A stretch of 7,151 nucleotides of DNA from Patescibacteria group bacterium (GTDB lineage Bacteria; Patescibacteriota; Minisyncoccia; UBA6257; UBA11618): assembly GCA_003539915.1 (NCBI GenBank), contig DPNX01000017.1:1-7151 (forward strand), in the 5' to 3' direction. The number at the start of each line of letters is the position of its first letter. Positions within the stretch are counted from its first letter, which is position 1. A model generated the notes under the pieces. It was not told where the DNA came from. It did not search any database and saw nothing but the letters and a program-made list of their open reading frames with translations. This document shows positions 1-6,385 of the stretch, one piece after another. The position numbers and the translations under genes are program-made.

Positions 1-14
1 ATAGACGATGGGAG

Positions 15-1262
15 CTATATTAATTGAATTTCTTGAACTACACGATCTAATTGTATGCCACGAGAACCTTTGATCAATACCAGATCGCCTTTTTCCAATA
101 ATCCCTGTACTTCTAGTTTTGCCTGTTCTGCTGTATCAAAGCTGAAAATATTGTTTTTGTCAAACCCAGCTTGAGCAGCAGCCTCAGCGATGAACTTGGC
201 TCGTAAGCCAACGGTCACCAGTATATCCAAAGACCCGTTACACAATTGACCAACAGCCTCATGAGCAGCGTTAGTAAATTGTCCTAACTCCAACATATCA
301 CCTAAAACCCCAACTTTTCTTTTGGCTTTGAGATCTTTGATTGTATCTAAAGCTGCGTGCATTGAAAGTGGTGCAGCGTTGTAGCTGTCATCAATAATAT
401 AAGTACCTTTAATACCTGGTACCAGCTTCATTCTCTGAGCTGGTGGTTGATAGTACTGAATGGCTTCAGCAATCTTCACTAAACTGAGACCAAAAGCTAA
501 TCCGATAGAAGTGGCTGCAGCAACTGCATAGGCCTGCGCTTTGCCAAAAGCACCTGTTAGTCGAATCGGAACAAAATCACCCGCATGCTCCAATTTAAAG
601 GCTATTCCGAGCGGTTTGTGACCACCGGTATGCAATGTTTCGCTCTTGTTCTCAAAATTAGTGATTCTAACCTCCGCTCCTTTGCCAAAACCAAAGGTAA
701 TGATATGAGCGCGAGTCTTCTCTCTCATATTCATAACCGATTCATCATCAAAATTCAGAATACCAAAACCAGCAGAAGGAAGAGCTTCGATGATGCGAGA
801 CTTCTCACGAGCAATAGCTTCGGGACCGCTATAGAATTCAACATGGACGGGGATAGCTCCGATGGTGGTGACTAGACCCATTTGAGGTCGAGCGATGTCC
901 AGGAGATATCGAATATCACCTGGCCGATCAGCTGCATATTCCAGAACCAGTATTTCTGGGTAGTCTGCTTTAACTATTAAATTCTTGATGGCTTGAGTGA
1001 TAACCTTGAGCCAGAAAAACAAACCTTTGACTTCTTTGTAGTCGCCTAAAATAGTTAGAGGAAGACCAATCTCGTTATTAAAATTACCCTGACTAGCTCT
1101 CACCTCCCTTACATTGCGCAAGATAGTATAGATAGCGTCTTTAGTAGAGGTCTTACCTACCGTGCCAGTAACGGCCACGATACCTGGTTGGTATTTTTTA
1201 ATAGTCTTGATGGCTAAGACTTTTAAAATTCCTTTTAACTTGTTACGTAAGAAAGTTCTCAT
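15..1262 (-). CDS. murF: UDP-MurNAc-tripeptide:D-Ala-D-Ala ligase (MurF), N-terminally short
   Basis: This cytoplasmic Mur ligase adds D-Ala-D-Ala to UDP-MurNAc-tripeptide using ATP, the last cytoplasmic step of pentapeptide synthesis. Visible motifs are the ATP-binding loop GTVGKTS (33-39), the MurF-typical GNFNNEIGLPLTIL (59-72), the metal-site region around E108 in EYAADRPGDI, K154 at the position of the usual carbamylated lysine, DDSYNAAPLSMHAAL (291-305), GDMLELG (321-327) and the C-terminal KGSRGIQLDRVV (398-409). Only about 30 residues precede the P-loop, whereas typical MurF proteins have roughly 100, so the substrate-binding N-terminal domain is missing. The ATG overlaps the ftsI TGA (ATGA), and no SD is visible, which suggests translational coupling. 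The stop is TAG. The 14 bases beyond it hold no start codon. The ligase assignment is firm; substrate details are inferred from the family. Confidence 0.93.
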   Translation of the reverse strand: MRTFLRNKLKGILKVLAIKTIKKYQPGIVAVTGTVGKTSTKDAIYTILRNVREVRASQGNFNNEIGLPLTILGDYKEVKGLFFWLKVITQAIKNLIVKADYPEILVLEYAADRPGDIRYLLDIARPQMGLVTTIGAIPVHVEFYSGPEAIAREKSRIIEALPSAGFGILNFDDESVMNMREKTRAHIITFGFGKGAEVRITNFENKSETLHTGGHKPLGIAFKLEHAGDFVPIRLTGAFGKAQAYAVAAATSIGLAFGLSLVKIAEAIQYYQPPAQRMKLVPGIKGTYIIDDSYNAAPLSMHAALDTIKDLKAKRKVGVLGDMLELGQFTNAAHEAVGQLCNGSLDILVTVGLRAKFIAEAAAQAGFDKNNIFSFDTAEQAKLEVQGLLEKGDLVLIKGSRGIQLDRVVQEIQLI

Positions 1263-2899
1263 GATTCAGGAAGGTTATCTGGTGCTATATTATAATAGTT
1301 TAATATAAATTCAGCTAGTTCGCGAAAAGCTGGCACTACCGTCTGACCAGCCAAAGGAGCTCCTAGAGGCTTATCTATTCTAAATAAAATAACAAATTGA
1401 GCATCAGAAGAGGGGGCAAAGCCAACATAGGTATTGATAACGTCATCGGTATAACCACCTTTCTTAAAGTCAGGTACCTGAGCCGTACCTGTTTTCCCAG
1501 CTACTTTGTATTTAGCTACTTGGGCCACCCGAGCCTTCTTCACAGCCGAGGTCATGATGGTAGTGATCTCCTCAGCCGCTTTCTCACTAACTACCCGTCT
1601 TACCTTCTGAGGCTTGTTAGATTGCAAGAGGTTGGGTTGCATGAGCATGCCTTTGTTAGCAATAGCGGCAACAGCGTTAATAAGAGCGATGGGCGTTACC
1701 GAAATACCCTGACCAAAAGAAGCGGTGGCGAGGTGAATGGGTCTAGTTTTTTTAACTGGCTCGATATTACCGACCACCTCATCTGATAATTGAATGTTGG
1801 TTTTTTTGGTGAAACCAAACTTGGTGAGGTAGTTATAATATTTATCCTTACCTAACTGCTGACCAGCATAAGCGCTACCAGTATTAAGTGACTTTTCAAT
1901 AACTTGAGTCATGGTGGTTTGGCCATGAGCCTTGAGATCCCAGTTTCTAATAGTTCTACCGTTAAGAGTTAAATAGCCTTTGTCATAGTAGGTGGAGGTT
2001 GGTGTTACCACTCCATCATCTAAAGCTGAAGCCATAGTGATCACCTTGAAAATAGATCCGGGCTCATAAATAGATTGAGTAACAGGATTGAGGAAGGTTT
2101 TGATACTGTTCTTGGAATACTCGTTAGGATTAAAAGTTGGATAAACCCCTAAAGAAAGGATGTTGCCGGTCTTAGGGTTTTGGACGATCACCATCCCTTT
2201 CTCGGCTTTATAAGTCTCAACCAGTTTTTTAAGAATCTTCTCCGCCTCTTCTTGAATATTACGATCAATAGTGAGCTCTAAATCCTCACCTTGTTGGGGG
2301 CGGGTAATCTTGTCCCCTGCTACCGTACCCGGTACACCACTCAGAGATTTATCAAAACGTCTTTCTAAGCCATAACGACCACGAAAAGTATCGTCCTTGT
2401 CGTTGGGAGCGATAAAGCCAAGAATGTGAGCAGCTAATTCTCCAAGAGGATAAAAGCGTAGTTCTTGTGCATCAACATAGACTCCTTCTAAGTCAGCCTC
2501 GTTAATCTTCTCTACTTGCTCCTGGGTAGCTTTTTTTTGCAACAAGCGATAAAGAGAATTCTTTTGAGAGAGGTTCTTATTCAACTCAACCTCATCCTTA
2601 CCTAGGATACTGGCTAGTATTTGAGATGTTTCCTCAACATCTTCAATCTCTTTAGGGACGGCAAAAATGACGGGATAGGCCTTGTTTAAAGCTGCTGGTA
2701 CCTTTTTCTTCTCCTTGTTAGTGAAGTAGATAATGCCACGATGAGGCTCCAAAAAACCAGCTAATTTATACTGTGATTCAGCTCGATCAGAAAAATATGT
2801 CCCCCGTTTGATCTGAAGATCATGAAGGCCATAAATCAAGTATGCAAAAGCGCCAAAGATGCCAAGTATTATAATTGTGAAGCGGAAACGACTGACCAT
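1259..2899 (-). CDS. ftsI: Septal peptidoglycan transpeptidase, class B penicillin-binding protein (FtsI/PBP2-like)
   Basis: This is a membrane-anchored DD-transpeptidase that cross-links septal peptidoglycan. It has a short cytoplasmic tail, one membrane segment (about 7-27), a pedestal/dimerisation domain (about 45-200), and a transpeptidase domain with all three active-site motifs: SIFK with S282 as nucleophile and K285, SLN (337-339) and KTG (469-471). FGQGISVTPIALINAVAAIANKG (395-417 region) is also typical of the family. At 546 residues it is of normal class B length, with no C-terminal PASTA domain. It overlaps the ftsL-like gene by 31 bases and murF by 4. The start is ATG with only a weak AGG upstream, so coupling to the upstream gene is likely. 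It ends in TGA, which shows that TGA is a stop in this genome. Its position between ftsL and murF supports FtsI over an elongation PBP2. Confidence 0.95.
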   Translation of the reverse strand: MVSRFRFTIIILGIFGAFAYLIYGLHDLQIKRGTYFSDRAESQYKLAGFLEPHRGIIYFTNKEKKKVPAALNKAYPVIFAVPKEIEDVEETSQILASILGKDEVELNKNLSQKNSLYRLLQKKATQEQVEKINEADLEGVYVDAQELRFYPLGELAAHILGFIAPNDKDDTFRGRYGLERRFDKSLSGVPGTVAGDKITRPQQGEDLELTIDRNIQEEAEKILKKLVETYKAEKGMVIVQNPKTGNILSLGVYPTFNPNEYSKNSIKTFLNPVTQSIYEPGSIFKVITMASALDDGVVTPTSTYYDKGYLTLNGRTIRNWDLKAHGQTTMTQVIEKSLNTGSAYAGQQLGKDKYYNYLTKFGFTKKTNIQLSDEVVGNIEPVKKTRPIHLATASFGQGISVTPIALINAVAAIANKGMLMQPNLLQSNKPQKVRRVVSEKAAEEITTIMTSAVKKARVAQVAKYKVAGKTGTAQVPDFKKGGYTDDVINTYVGFAPSSDAQFVILFRIDKPLGAPLAGQTVVPAFRELAEFILNYYNIAPDNLPES

Positions 2900-3192
2900 G
2901 AACCATCAACCTGAATATAATCAGGGGATTTAACCTTCATTAGGCCACGTTCTTCACCTAAAGCAGTTAGGACTTGAGAGTCGACAGCTTGATAAAGTGT
3001 GTTTTTTATATCAGCATTGGCTACCTTAAGTTCTTGTAGTTTTTGTTCACTCGCAGAGAGATCGTGACGAAGGTTAACGGTTTGATTATAAACGTTAACA
3101 CTCCAAAAGACCATTAATAGTAATACGGTAAGTAGGCCTATTAAAAGAAAGCTTAGGCTGGTTTTATTACTATTTGGTCTTAGGTATGTCAT
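2869..3192 (-). CDS. ftsL: FtsL/DivIC-like bitopic septum protein
   Basis: This is a 107-residue protein with a short basic N-terminus, one strong membrane helix (about 12-34) and a following heptad-like segment (about 36-66, LRHDLSASEQKLQELKVANA) that suggests a coiled coil. It ends in a small extracytoplasmic tail containing ALGEERGLMKVKSPDYIQV, a pattern common in FtsL/DivIC proteins. FtsL works with FtsB/DivIC and FtsQ to activate FtsWI at the septum. Sequence conservation in this family is poor, so the call rests on topology, size and the classic position between rsmH and ftsI. The ATG lies one base after the rsmH stop. An AGGAG about 15 bases upstream, inside rsmH, is rather far for an SD. 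The 3' end overlaps ftsI by 31 bases. Confidence 0.82.
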   Translation of the reverse strand: MTYLRPNSNKTSLSFLLIGLLTVLLLMVFWSVNVYNQTVNLRHDLSASEQKLQELKVANADIKNTLYQAVDSQVLTALGEERGLMKVKSPDYIQVDGSWSVVSASQL

Positions 3193-3193
3193 T

Positions 3194-4060
3194 TTATTTT
3201 ATTAACGCTCCTCGGAGCTTGGCTGATCTTGCCCGGGGATTGTTTTTTATTTCTTCTTCGCTTGGTTTAATAACTTTTTTGGTAATCTCTTTAAACAATC
3301 CTTCTTTAGATAATTGCTTGAAGACTGTTTTAACTATTCGATCCTCAAGAGAGTGGAAAGATATTACAGCTATCCGTCCCTGAGGGGCCATTATTTTATA
3401 TAAATCGTCTAATAACAATTCAAGATTTTCTAACTCTTGATTGGCATAAATACGCAGAGCCATAAAAGTTCTGGTAGCAGGATGAATTCGAGACCTTCTG
3501 TATGCCTGAGGCACAGCTCGCTTAACTATTTCTGCTAATCTTTTGCTAGTAATGACTGGGTCTCTCTTATGCTCTTTTTTGATAGCATAAGCGATTCTAC
3601 GAGAGTGACGCTCTTCACCATACTTATAGATGATGTTGGCTAGGTCTTGCTCTTGAGTTTCAGCAATAATCTCCATAACTGGCTTCTGCTCGTCGTTATA
3701 GGTCATAAGCAAGGGTTCTTCATTCATAAAAGAAAAACCTCTTCCTGACTTCTCTAGCTCGTCAGAAGAGAATCCTAGATCAAGTATCAAGCCATCAATC
3801 TGAGGGTAGTCATACTTCTCTAGAAGTTCTGGAATTTCAGTGAAGTTAGCAACAACACAATCAACTCCTTCAAACTTCTCCTGACAGGTTTTAATCGCCT
3901 GCTCATTCCAATCAATAGCTAACAGACGCCCTTTAGGTTGAATCTTCTCCCAAATCTCTTTAGTGTGACCGCCACCACCAAAAGTTCCATCGACAAATGT
4001 CTGTCCTGGTTGTGGATTTAATAACTCAATTGTTTCCTTTAAAAGCACTGGAATATGCAT
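3194..4060 (-). CDS. rsmH: 16S rRNA (cytosine1402-N4)-methyltransferase RsmH (MraW)
   Basis: This SAM-dependent enzyme methylates N4 of C1402 in the decoding centre of 16S rRNA. The N-terminus HIPVLLKETIELL and the SAM-binding DGTFGGGGHT (24-33) are signature sequences, followed by the acidic AIDWN (48-52), DLGFSSDELE (94-103), GRGFSF (106-111), HPATRTFMALRIYAN (193-207), ISFHSLEDRIVK (233-244) and a C-terminal RARSAKLRGA (276-285). The 288-residue length is slightly shorter than the usual 300-315. One deviation is PLLMTY at about 116-121, where most relatives have PLDMRM/PLDMRF. The start lies 2 bases after the mraZ stop and shows no SD, so it is probably read from the mraZ transcript by coupling. 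The TAA stop is one base before the ftsL-like ATG. Confidence 0.97.
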   Translation of the reverse strand: MHIPVLLKETIELLNPQPGQTFVDGTFGGGGHTKEIWEKIQPKGRLLAIDWNEQAIKTCQEKFEGVDCVVANFTEIPELLEKYDYPQIDGLILDLGFSSDELEKSGRGFSFMNEEPLLMTYNDEQKPVMEIIAETQEQDLANIIYKYGEERHSRRIAYAIKKEHKRDPVITSKRLAEIVKRAVPQAYRRSRIHPATRTFMALRIYANQELENLELLLDDLYKIMAPQGRIAVISFHSLEDRIVKTVFKQLSKEGLFKEITKKVIKPSEEEIKNNPRARSAKLRGALIK

Positions 4061-4062
4061 GT

Positions 4063-4494
4063 CTATATATCTAAATCAGTTAATTTTTCTGCTATTTCGT
4101 CCGACTCAGCCTCAGTCCTAGCTTTATACTCTTGCCACTTCTGCTTATCCCAAATCTCAACTCTGTTGAATAAACCAGCAATAACTGCCTCTTTATTCAA
4201 ACCAGCATACTCTCTCAAATAGTCAGGCAAAAGAATTCTTCCTTGACTATCCAAGCTAACTTGCATGGCACCAGCTAACATCAAACGAACAAAAGCTCGT
4301 GAATTAGCTTGAGTTAAAGGCAAAGCTACCAGCTTCTGAGCTAGTTCTTGCCACTCGGTTTCTGTGTAAATGAACAAACAGTGATCTAAGCCTCGGGTAA
4401 CAACAACACCAGTTCCCAATTGAGAGCGGAACTTAGCAGGAACTGCTATCCGACCCTTTTGGTCTATACTGTGTTGATATTCACCAATAAACAT
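4063..4494 (-). CDS. mraZ: Transcriptional regulator MraZ
   Basis: MraZ is a DNA-binding protein of the SpoVT/AbrB fold that controls the dcw operon, which it usually heads. The 143 residues contain two tandem MraZ domains, each with the DXXXR signature: DQKGR (11-15) followed by IAVPAKFR, and DSQGR (82-86) followed by ILLPDYLREYAGL. The N-terminus MFIGEYQHSID matches the usual family start, so the ATG at 4494 is secure even though no SD precedes it; that stretch instead holds a tandem 9-base repeat. The C-terminus after RVEIWDKQKWQEY (111-123) is an acidic helix of ordinary length. It is the first gene of the minus-strand operon, and its own predicted binding boxes lie about 49-73 bases upstream of the start. 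Confidence 0.97.
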   Translation of the reverse strand: MFIGEYQHSIDQKGRIAVPAKFRSQLGTGVVVTRGLDHCLFIYTETEWQELAQKLVALPLTQANSRAFVRLMLAGAMQVSLDSQGRILLPDYLREYAGLNKEAVIAGLFNRVEIWDKQKWQEYKARTEAESDEIAEKLTDLDI

Positions 4495-4499
4495 AGGAT

Positions 4500-4517
4500 T
4501 TCTGTAGGTTCTGTAGG
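4500..4517 (-). repeat. Tandem 9-bp direct repeat in mraZ leader
   Basis: Two perfect adjacent copies of TTCTGTAGG (plus-strand reading; CCTACAGAA on the minus strand) lie at 4500-4508 and 4509-4517, ending 5 bases upstream of the mraZ start codon. They occupy the place where an SD would be expected and contain no purine-rich SD core on the minus strand. Confidence 0.8.
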
Positions 4518-4530
4518 CTATTTACAGTGT

Positions 4531-4536
4531 ATCATA
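4531..4536 (-). promoter_or_regulatory. Candidate -10 element (TATGAT) for the mraZ operon
   Basis: TATGAT preceded by TTG on the minus strand would place the transcription start about 30 bases before mraZ, with the MraZ boxes in the -35 region. No good -35 hexamer is present. A second candidate, TATAAA at 4576-4581, lies upstream of the boxes. The sequence alone does not decide between them. Confidence 0.35.
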
Positions 4537-4542
4537 CAATCC

Positions 4543-4567
4543 CCACTTTCATCCACTTTTCACCACT
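4543..4567 (-). promoter_or_regulatory. MraZ operator: three AGTGG boxes at 10-bp period
   Basis: On the minus strand AGTGG occurs at 4563-4567, 4553-4557 and 4543-4547, with starts exactly 10 bp apart; two copies extend to AAAGTGG. MraZ proteins of known systems bind GTG-rich or TGGG-type boxes repeated once per helical turn just upstream of mraZ. The position and spacing here match that arrangement, which makes autoregulation of the operon likely. A fourth copy (4605-4609, as AAAGTGGGG) lies 42 bp further upstream, close to four helical turns. Confidence 0.8.
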
Positions 4568-4610
4568 GGTTTAATTTTATACTAAAAAAGCAGGGTTACA
4601 AACCCCACTT

Positions 4611-4619
4611 TGTGGATAA
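4611..4619 (-). promoter_or_regulatory. DnaA-box-like 9-mer (TTATCCACA)
   Basis: The minus strand reads TTATCCACA, an exact match to the consensus DnaA box. It touches the fourth AGTGG-type box (4603-4611). It is a single copy and no cluster is seen, so this is a possible regulatory site and not an origin. A 9-mer can also occur by chance. Confidence 0.4.
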
Positions 4620-4627
4620 CTTATTAG

Positions 4628-4643
4628 AAAATAAGCTTATTTT
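4628..4643. repeat. 16-bp perfect palindrome AAAATAAGCTTATTTT
   Basis: This is a gapless palindrome of AT-rich sequence between the mraZ promoter region and the terminator of the upstream gene. It could be a protein site or a chance product of low GC. No partner copy was found in the window. Confidence 0.5.
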
Positions 4644-4649
4644 GAGAAT

Positions 4650-4676
4650 AAAAAAAGGGGCTCAAAAGAGACCCCC
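4650..4676 (-). terminator. Rho-independent terminator of the phosphoribosyltransferase-like gene
   Basis: Read on the minus strand, GGGG-T-CTC pairs with GAG-CCCC around a TTTT loop (one bulged T), followed by a run of seven T. It lies a few bases after the TAA of the upstream minus-strand gene, so it should separate that gene from the mraZ operon. Confidence 0.88.
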
Positions 4677-4682
4677 TATCCT

Positions 4683-5336
4683 TTACAAATTAAGATGATT
4701 TAATGGAACGTCGCCTACCTTGCTTTCAGACAAGTCAATCCCCTGACAATCTGGGCATTGATCTTGAGTCCAAATTTGAAAACTAGCACTCGCCAAAGGG
4801 ATGATGCTGAAAATGCCATCTCTAGACAAAGGCAGTCCTGAATTGAGATTCAAGATTGCAGTTAAGCCAGCTACAACCCCACCCAATTCACGAGTTAGGT
4901 GAACTAGCTTTGTATTCTGACTTTCGATGTAGAAGATGTCATCCACTATCAAAACCTTATGCCTCTTGATGAAAAGCTGATCATGATGACGAATGAAAAA
5001 TTCACCGTCCTGATCTCTTTCAGCAAAAAGAACATTGACAAGCTTGCTTCCAGAAAACCGATCATAGCTCTCAGCTAATTGCTGAGCTATAAGATAGGTT
5101 TCCACAGAAGTTGCTAAAAAGGTGTTGATAACACACCTTTTCTCATATGCAGCAACAAGTATGCGACTAAGAGAAAAACAAAAAGCGTTGAGCTGCTGTT
5201 GATTCTCATACAAAAAAGAACGGTTAATTGCTAGATTGCTGTGATAACCATCCTCCAAATCAGTATGTGAGCGACGAACAATCACCCGCAAATCCTCTAG
5301 TATGTGTATAGGCAGCTTGATTTTTTGCTGATCCAT
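4683..5336 (-). CDS. Divergent phosphoribosyltransferase-like protein
   Basis: This 217-residue cytoplasmic protein resembles type I phosphoribosyltransferases such as orotate PRTases. The best evidence is KVLIVDDIFYIESQNTKLV (127-145), which lines up with the PRPP-binding VLIVDDVLTTGGS pattern, followed by RELGGVVAGLTAILNLN. Upstream, NTFLATSVETYLIAQQLAES (71-90) sits where PRTases have their pyrophosphate-loop helix. The C-terminal CPDC (194-197) recalls the CPLC…G tail of some PyrE-like proteins. The acidic pair D132-D133 is kept, but the glycine-rich PRPP loop (TTGGS) is replaced by YIESQ, so catalysis is uncertain and a regulatory or binding role is possible. The ATG has a perfect SD (GGAGG, 6-base spacing), its own sigma-70 promoter and its own terminator, so it is probably monocistronic. 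The exact substrate is unknown. Confidence 0.72.
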   Translation of the reverse strand: MDQQKIKLPIHILEDLRVIVRRSHTDLEDGYHSNLAINRSFLYENQQQLNAFCFSLSRILVAAYEKRCVINTFLATSVETYLIAQQLAESYDRFSGSKLVNVLFAERDQDGEFFIRHHDQLFIKRHKVLIVDDIFYIESQNTKLVHLTRELGGVVAGLTAILNLNSGLPLSRDGIFSIIPLASASFQIWTQDQCPDCQGIDLSESKVGDVPLNHLNL

Positions 5337-5387
5337 TTTATTCCTCCTTGTTAAAGTACTTAGATAAAGAATATCCTTATTGTTCCT

Positions 5388-5416
5388 ATTATAATATTTA
5401 AAGATGAATTAGTCAA
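5388..5416 (-). promoter_or_regulatory. Sigma-70 promoter for the phosphoribosyltransferase-like gene
   Basis: On the minus strand TTGACT (5411-5416) and TATAAT (5388-5393) are separated by exactly 17 bases. The predicted leader is about 45 bases long and ends in a strong SD. This is the best promoter match in the window. Confidence 0.9.
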
Positions 5417-5420
5417 GTTC

Positions 5421-5448
5421 TTGCTAATAAAAGATTTTTTTGTATAAT
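5421..5448 (+). promoter_or_regulatory. Sigma-70 promoter driving the thyX side
   Basis: TTGCTA (5421-5426) and TATAAT (5443-5448) are 16 bases apart on the plus strand, with TG directly before the -10. The -35 is only 4 bases from the -35 of the opposite promoter, so the two are back to back. An imperfect inverted repeat, TTAGtCAAG/CTTGCTAA (5409-5427), covers both -35 elements. Confidence 0.75.
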
Positions 5449-5663
5449 GGGGGTTAGCAATTTAACATTTTCTAAAAAGGAAAGGTAAACATCTAGCCAA
5501 AAGAGAAAGCGAGAGAATAATGTGGTTTGTTAATCCAAACGGCCTCTGAAAGGAAGGCTTTACTTGAAGAGCTTTATACTAGTGCCGATCTTACTAATTC
5601 CCAAATCAATGACTTGGAATAGATGAGCAGTCGATTCCACAAAGTCGGAAAGGCAAATTTGCC
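5449..5663 (+). other. Long thyX leader with possible gene remnant
   Basis: The stretch of about 210 bases between the promoter and thyX holds no convincing gene. ATG at 5520 opens nine codons (MWFVNPNGL) and then meets TGA. One base shift leads into an open stretch reading ASERKALLEELYTSADLTN and ending at a TAG at 5620-5622. This pattern could be a frameshifted small gene. It also contains the small hairpin GTTTG-TTAATC-CAAAC (5525-5540) and, at its end, the palindrome GGCAAATTTGCC (5652-5663) abutting the thyX ATG. No terminator is seen. Confidence 0.35.
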
Positions 5664-6383
5664 ATGCAATTTACGAGTGATATTAAAGTCAACTTGATTC
5701 AGAAAATGGGTGGCGATCACATGGTCGTTGCAGCAGCCAAAGTCAGCACAGATGGAGAAGCTGCCGAGAAGATGGCTTATGAATCTGCGGAAGGAAAGGC
5801 GGGCTTAATCAATTACTTGATGAATCATCGTCACGGTACGCCCTTTGAACATTCGGCTTTGACGTTTTTTGTGCACGCTCCTATCCTTGTATGGCGAGAG
5901 TGGCATCGTCATCGTGTGGGATTCAGCTATAACGAGGAATCGGGCCGCTACAAAAAGCTAGAACCACTGTTCTATCTGCCTGACCGTGAACGTCTCATGA
6001 TGAAGATTGAGGATTGGAAACCGGGTCGACCTAAATTCACACGTTGTGAAAGTGACTCGGTTTTTGAGCAATTGTGTAGCAACTTGAAGCAAGCCTATGA
6101 GCTATCGTACGCAATGTACGAGGCTAACTTAGCTTTAAAAATTGATCCCGGACTCGCACGAGATTGTCTCCCAGTTGGTATCTACTCGGGCTGTTGGGTC
6201 ACCTGTAACCCTCGATCGCTAATGGCCTTCCTTTCTCTTCGTACGCATGAGCCAGACGCTACTCAAATTTCTTATCCGCTATGGGAAATTGAGGTGGCTG
6301 CTCGTATTTGTGAGCAGATTTTAGAATCGGGTTGGCCTATCACTTACAAAGCATTCGTCAACAATGGAAGAGTTGGTCCGTAG
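5664..6383 (+). CDS. thyX: Flavin-dependent thymidylate synthase ThyX
   Basis: ThyX makes dTMP from dUMP using FAD, NADPH and methylene-tetrahydrofolate, and works as a homotetramer. The signature is clear: RHR (82-84) followed by VGF-S88-YNEESGRY (to Y96), the ThyX motif with one extra residue between RHR and the serine. It sits after the typical HGTPFEHSALTFFVHAPI segment (57-74). The C-terminal half has ARDCLPVGIYSGCWVTCNPRSL (165-186 region) and LSLR (190-193), the region of dUMP binding and catalysis, and the protein ends in NNGRVGP as relatives do. The 239-residue length is normal. No upstream in-frame start exists before a stop, which fixes the ATG. A weak GGAAAGG lies about 10 bases upstream and partly enters a 12-bp palindrome. 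The WHRHRxGxSYNEESGRY style recalls actinobacterial and phage ThyX, which suggests transfer. Confidence 0.96.
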   Translation: MQFTSDIKVNLIQKMGGDHMVVAAAKVSTDGEAAEKMAYESAEGKAGLINYLMNHRHGTPFEHSALTFFVHAPILVWREWHRHRVGFSYNEESGRYKKLEPLFYLPDRERLMMKIEDWKPGRPKFTRCESDSVFEQLCSNLKQAYELSYAMYEANLALKIDPGLARDCLPVGIYSGCWVTCNPRSLMAFLSLRTHEPDATQISYPLWEIEVAARICEQILESGWPITYKAFVNNGRVGP

Positions 6384-6385
6384 AA

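Noticed and set aside
585..875. Plus-strand open frame inside murF
   Set aside because: It is antisense to well-conserved murF motifs, has no SD and has no recognisable protein content.
1397..1786. Plus-strand open frame inside ftsI
   Set aside because: It is a shadow of the transpeptidase-domain coding sequence with low-complexity, non-protein-like content.
3174..3383. Plus-strand open frame across the rsmH/ftsL junction
   Set aside because: It is antisense to the secure RsmH C-terminus and has no supporting RBS or family.
4420..4698. Plus-strand open frame over the mraZ promoter
   Set aside because: It crosses the mraZ N-terminus, the MraZ boxes and a terminator. The translation looks like noncoding DNA.
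5623..5697. Small frame MSSRFHKVGKANLPCNLR overlapping the thyX start
   Set aside because: It has only 24 codons, no SD, and overlaps a secure start in another frame.
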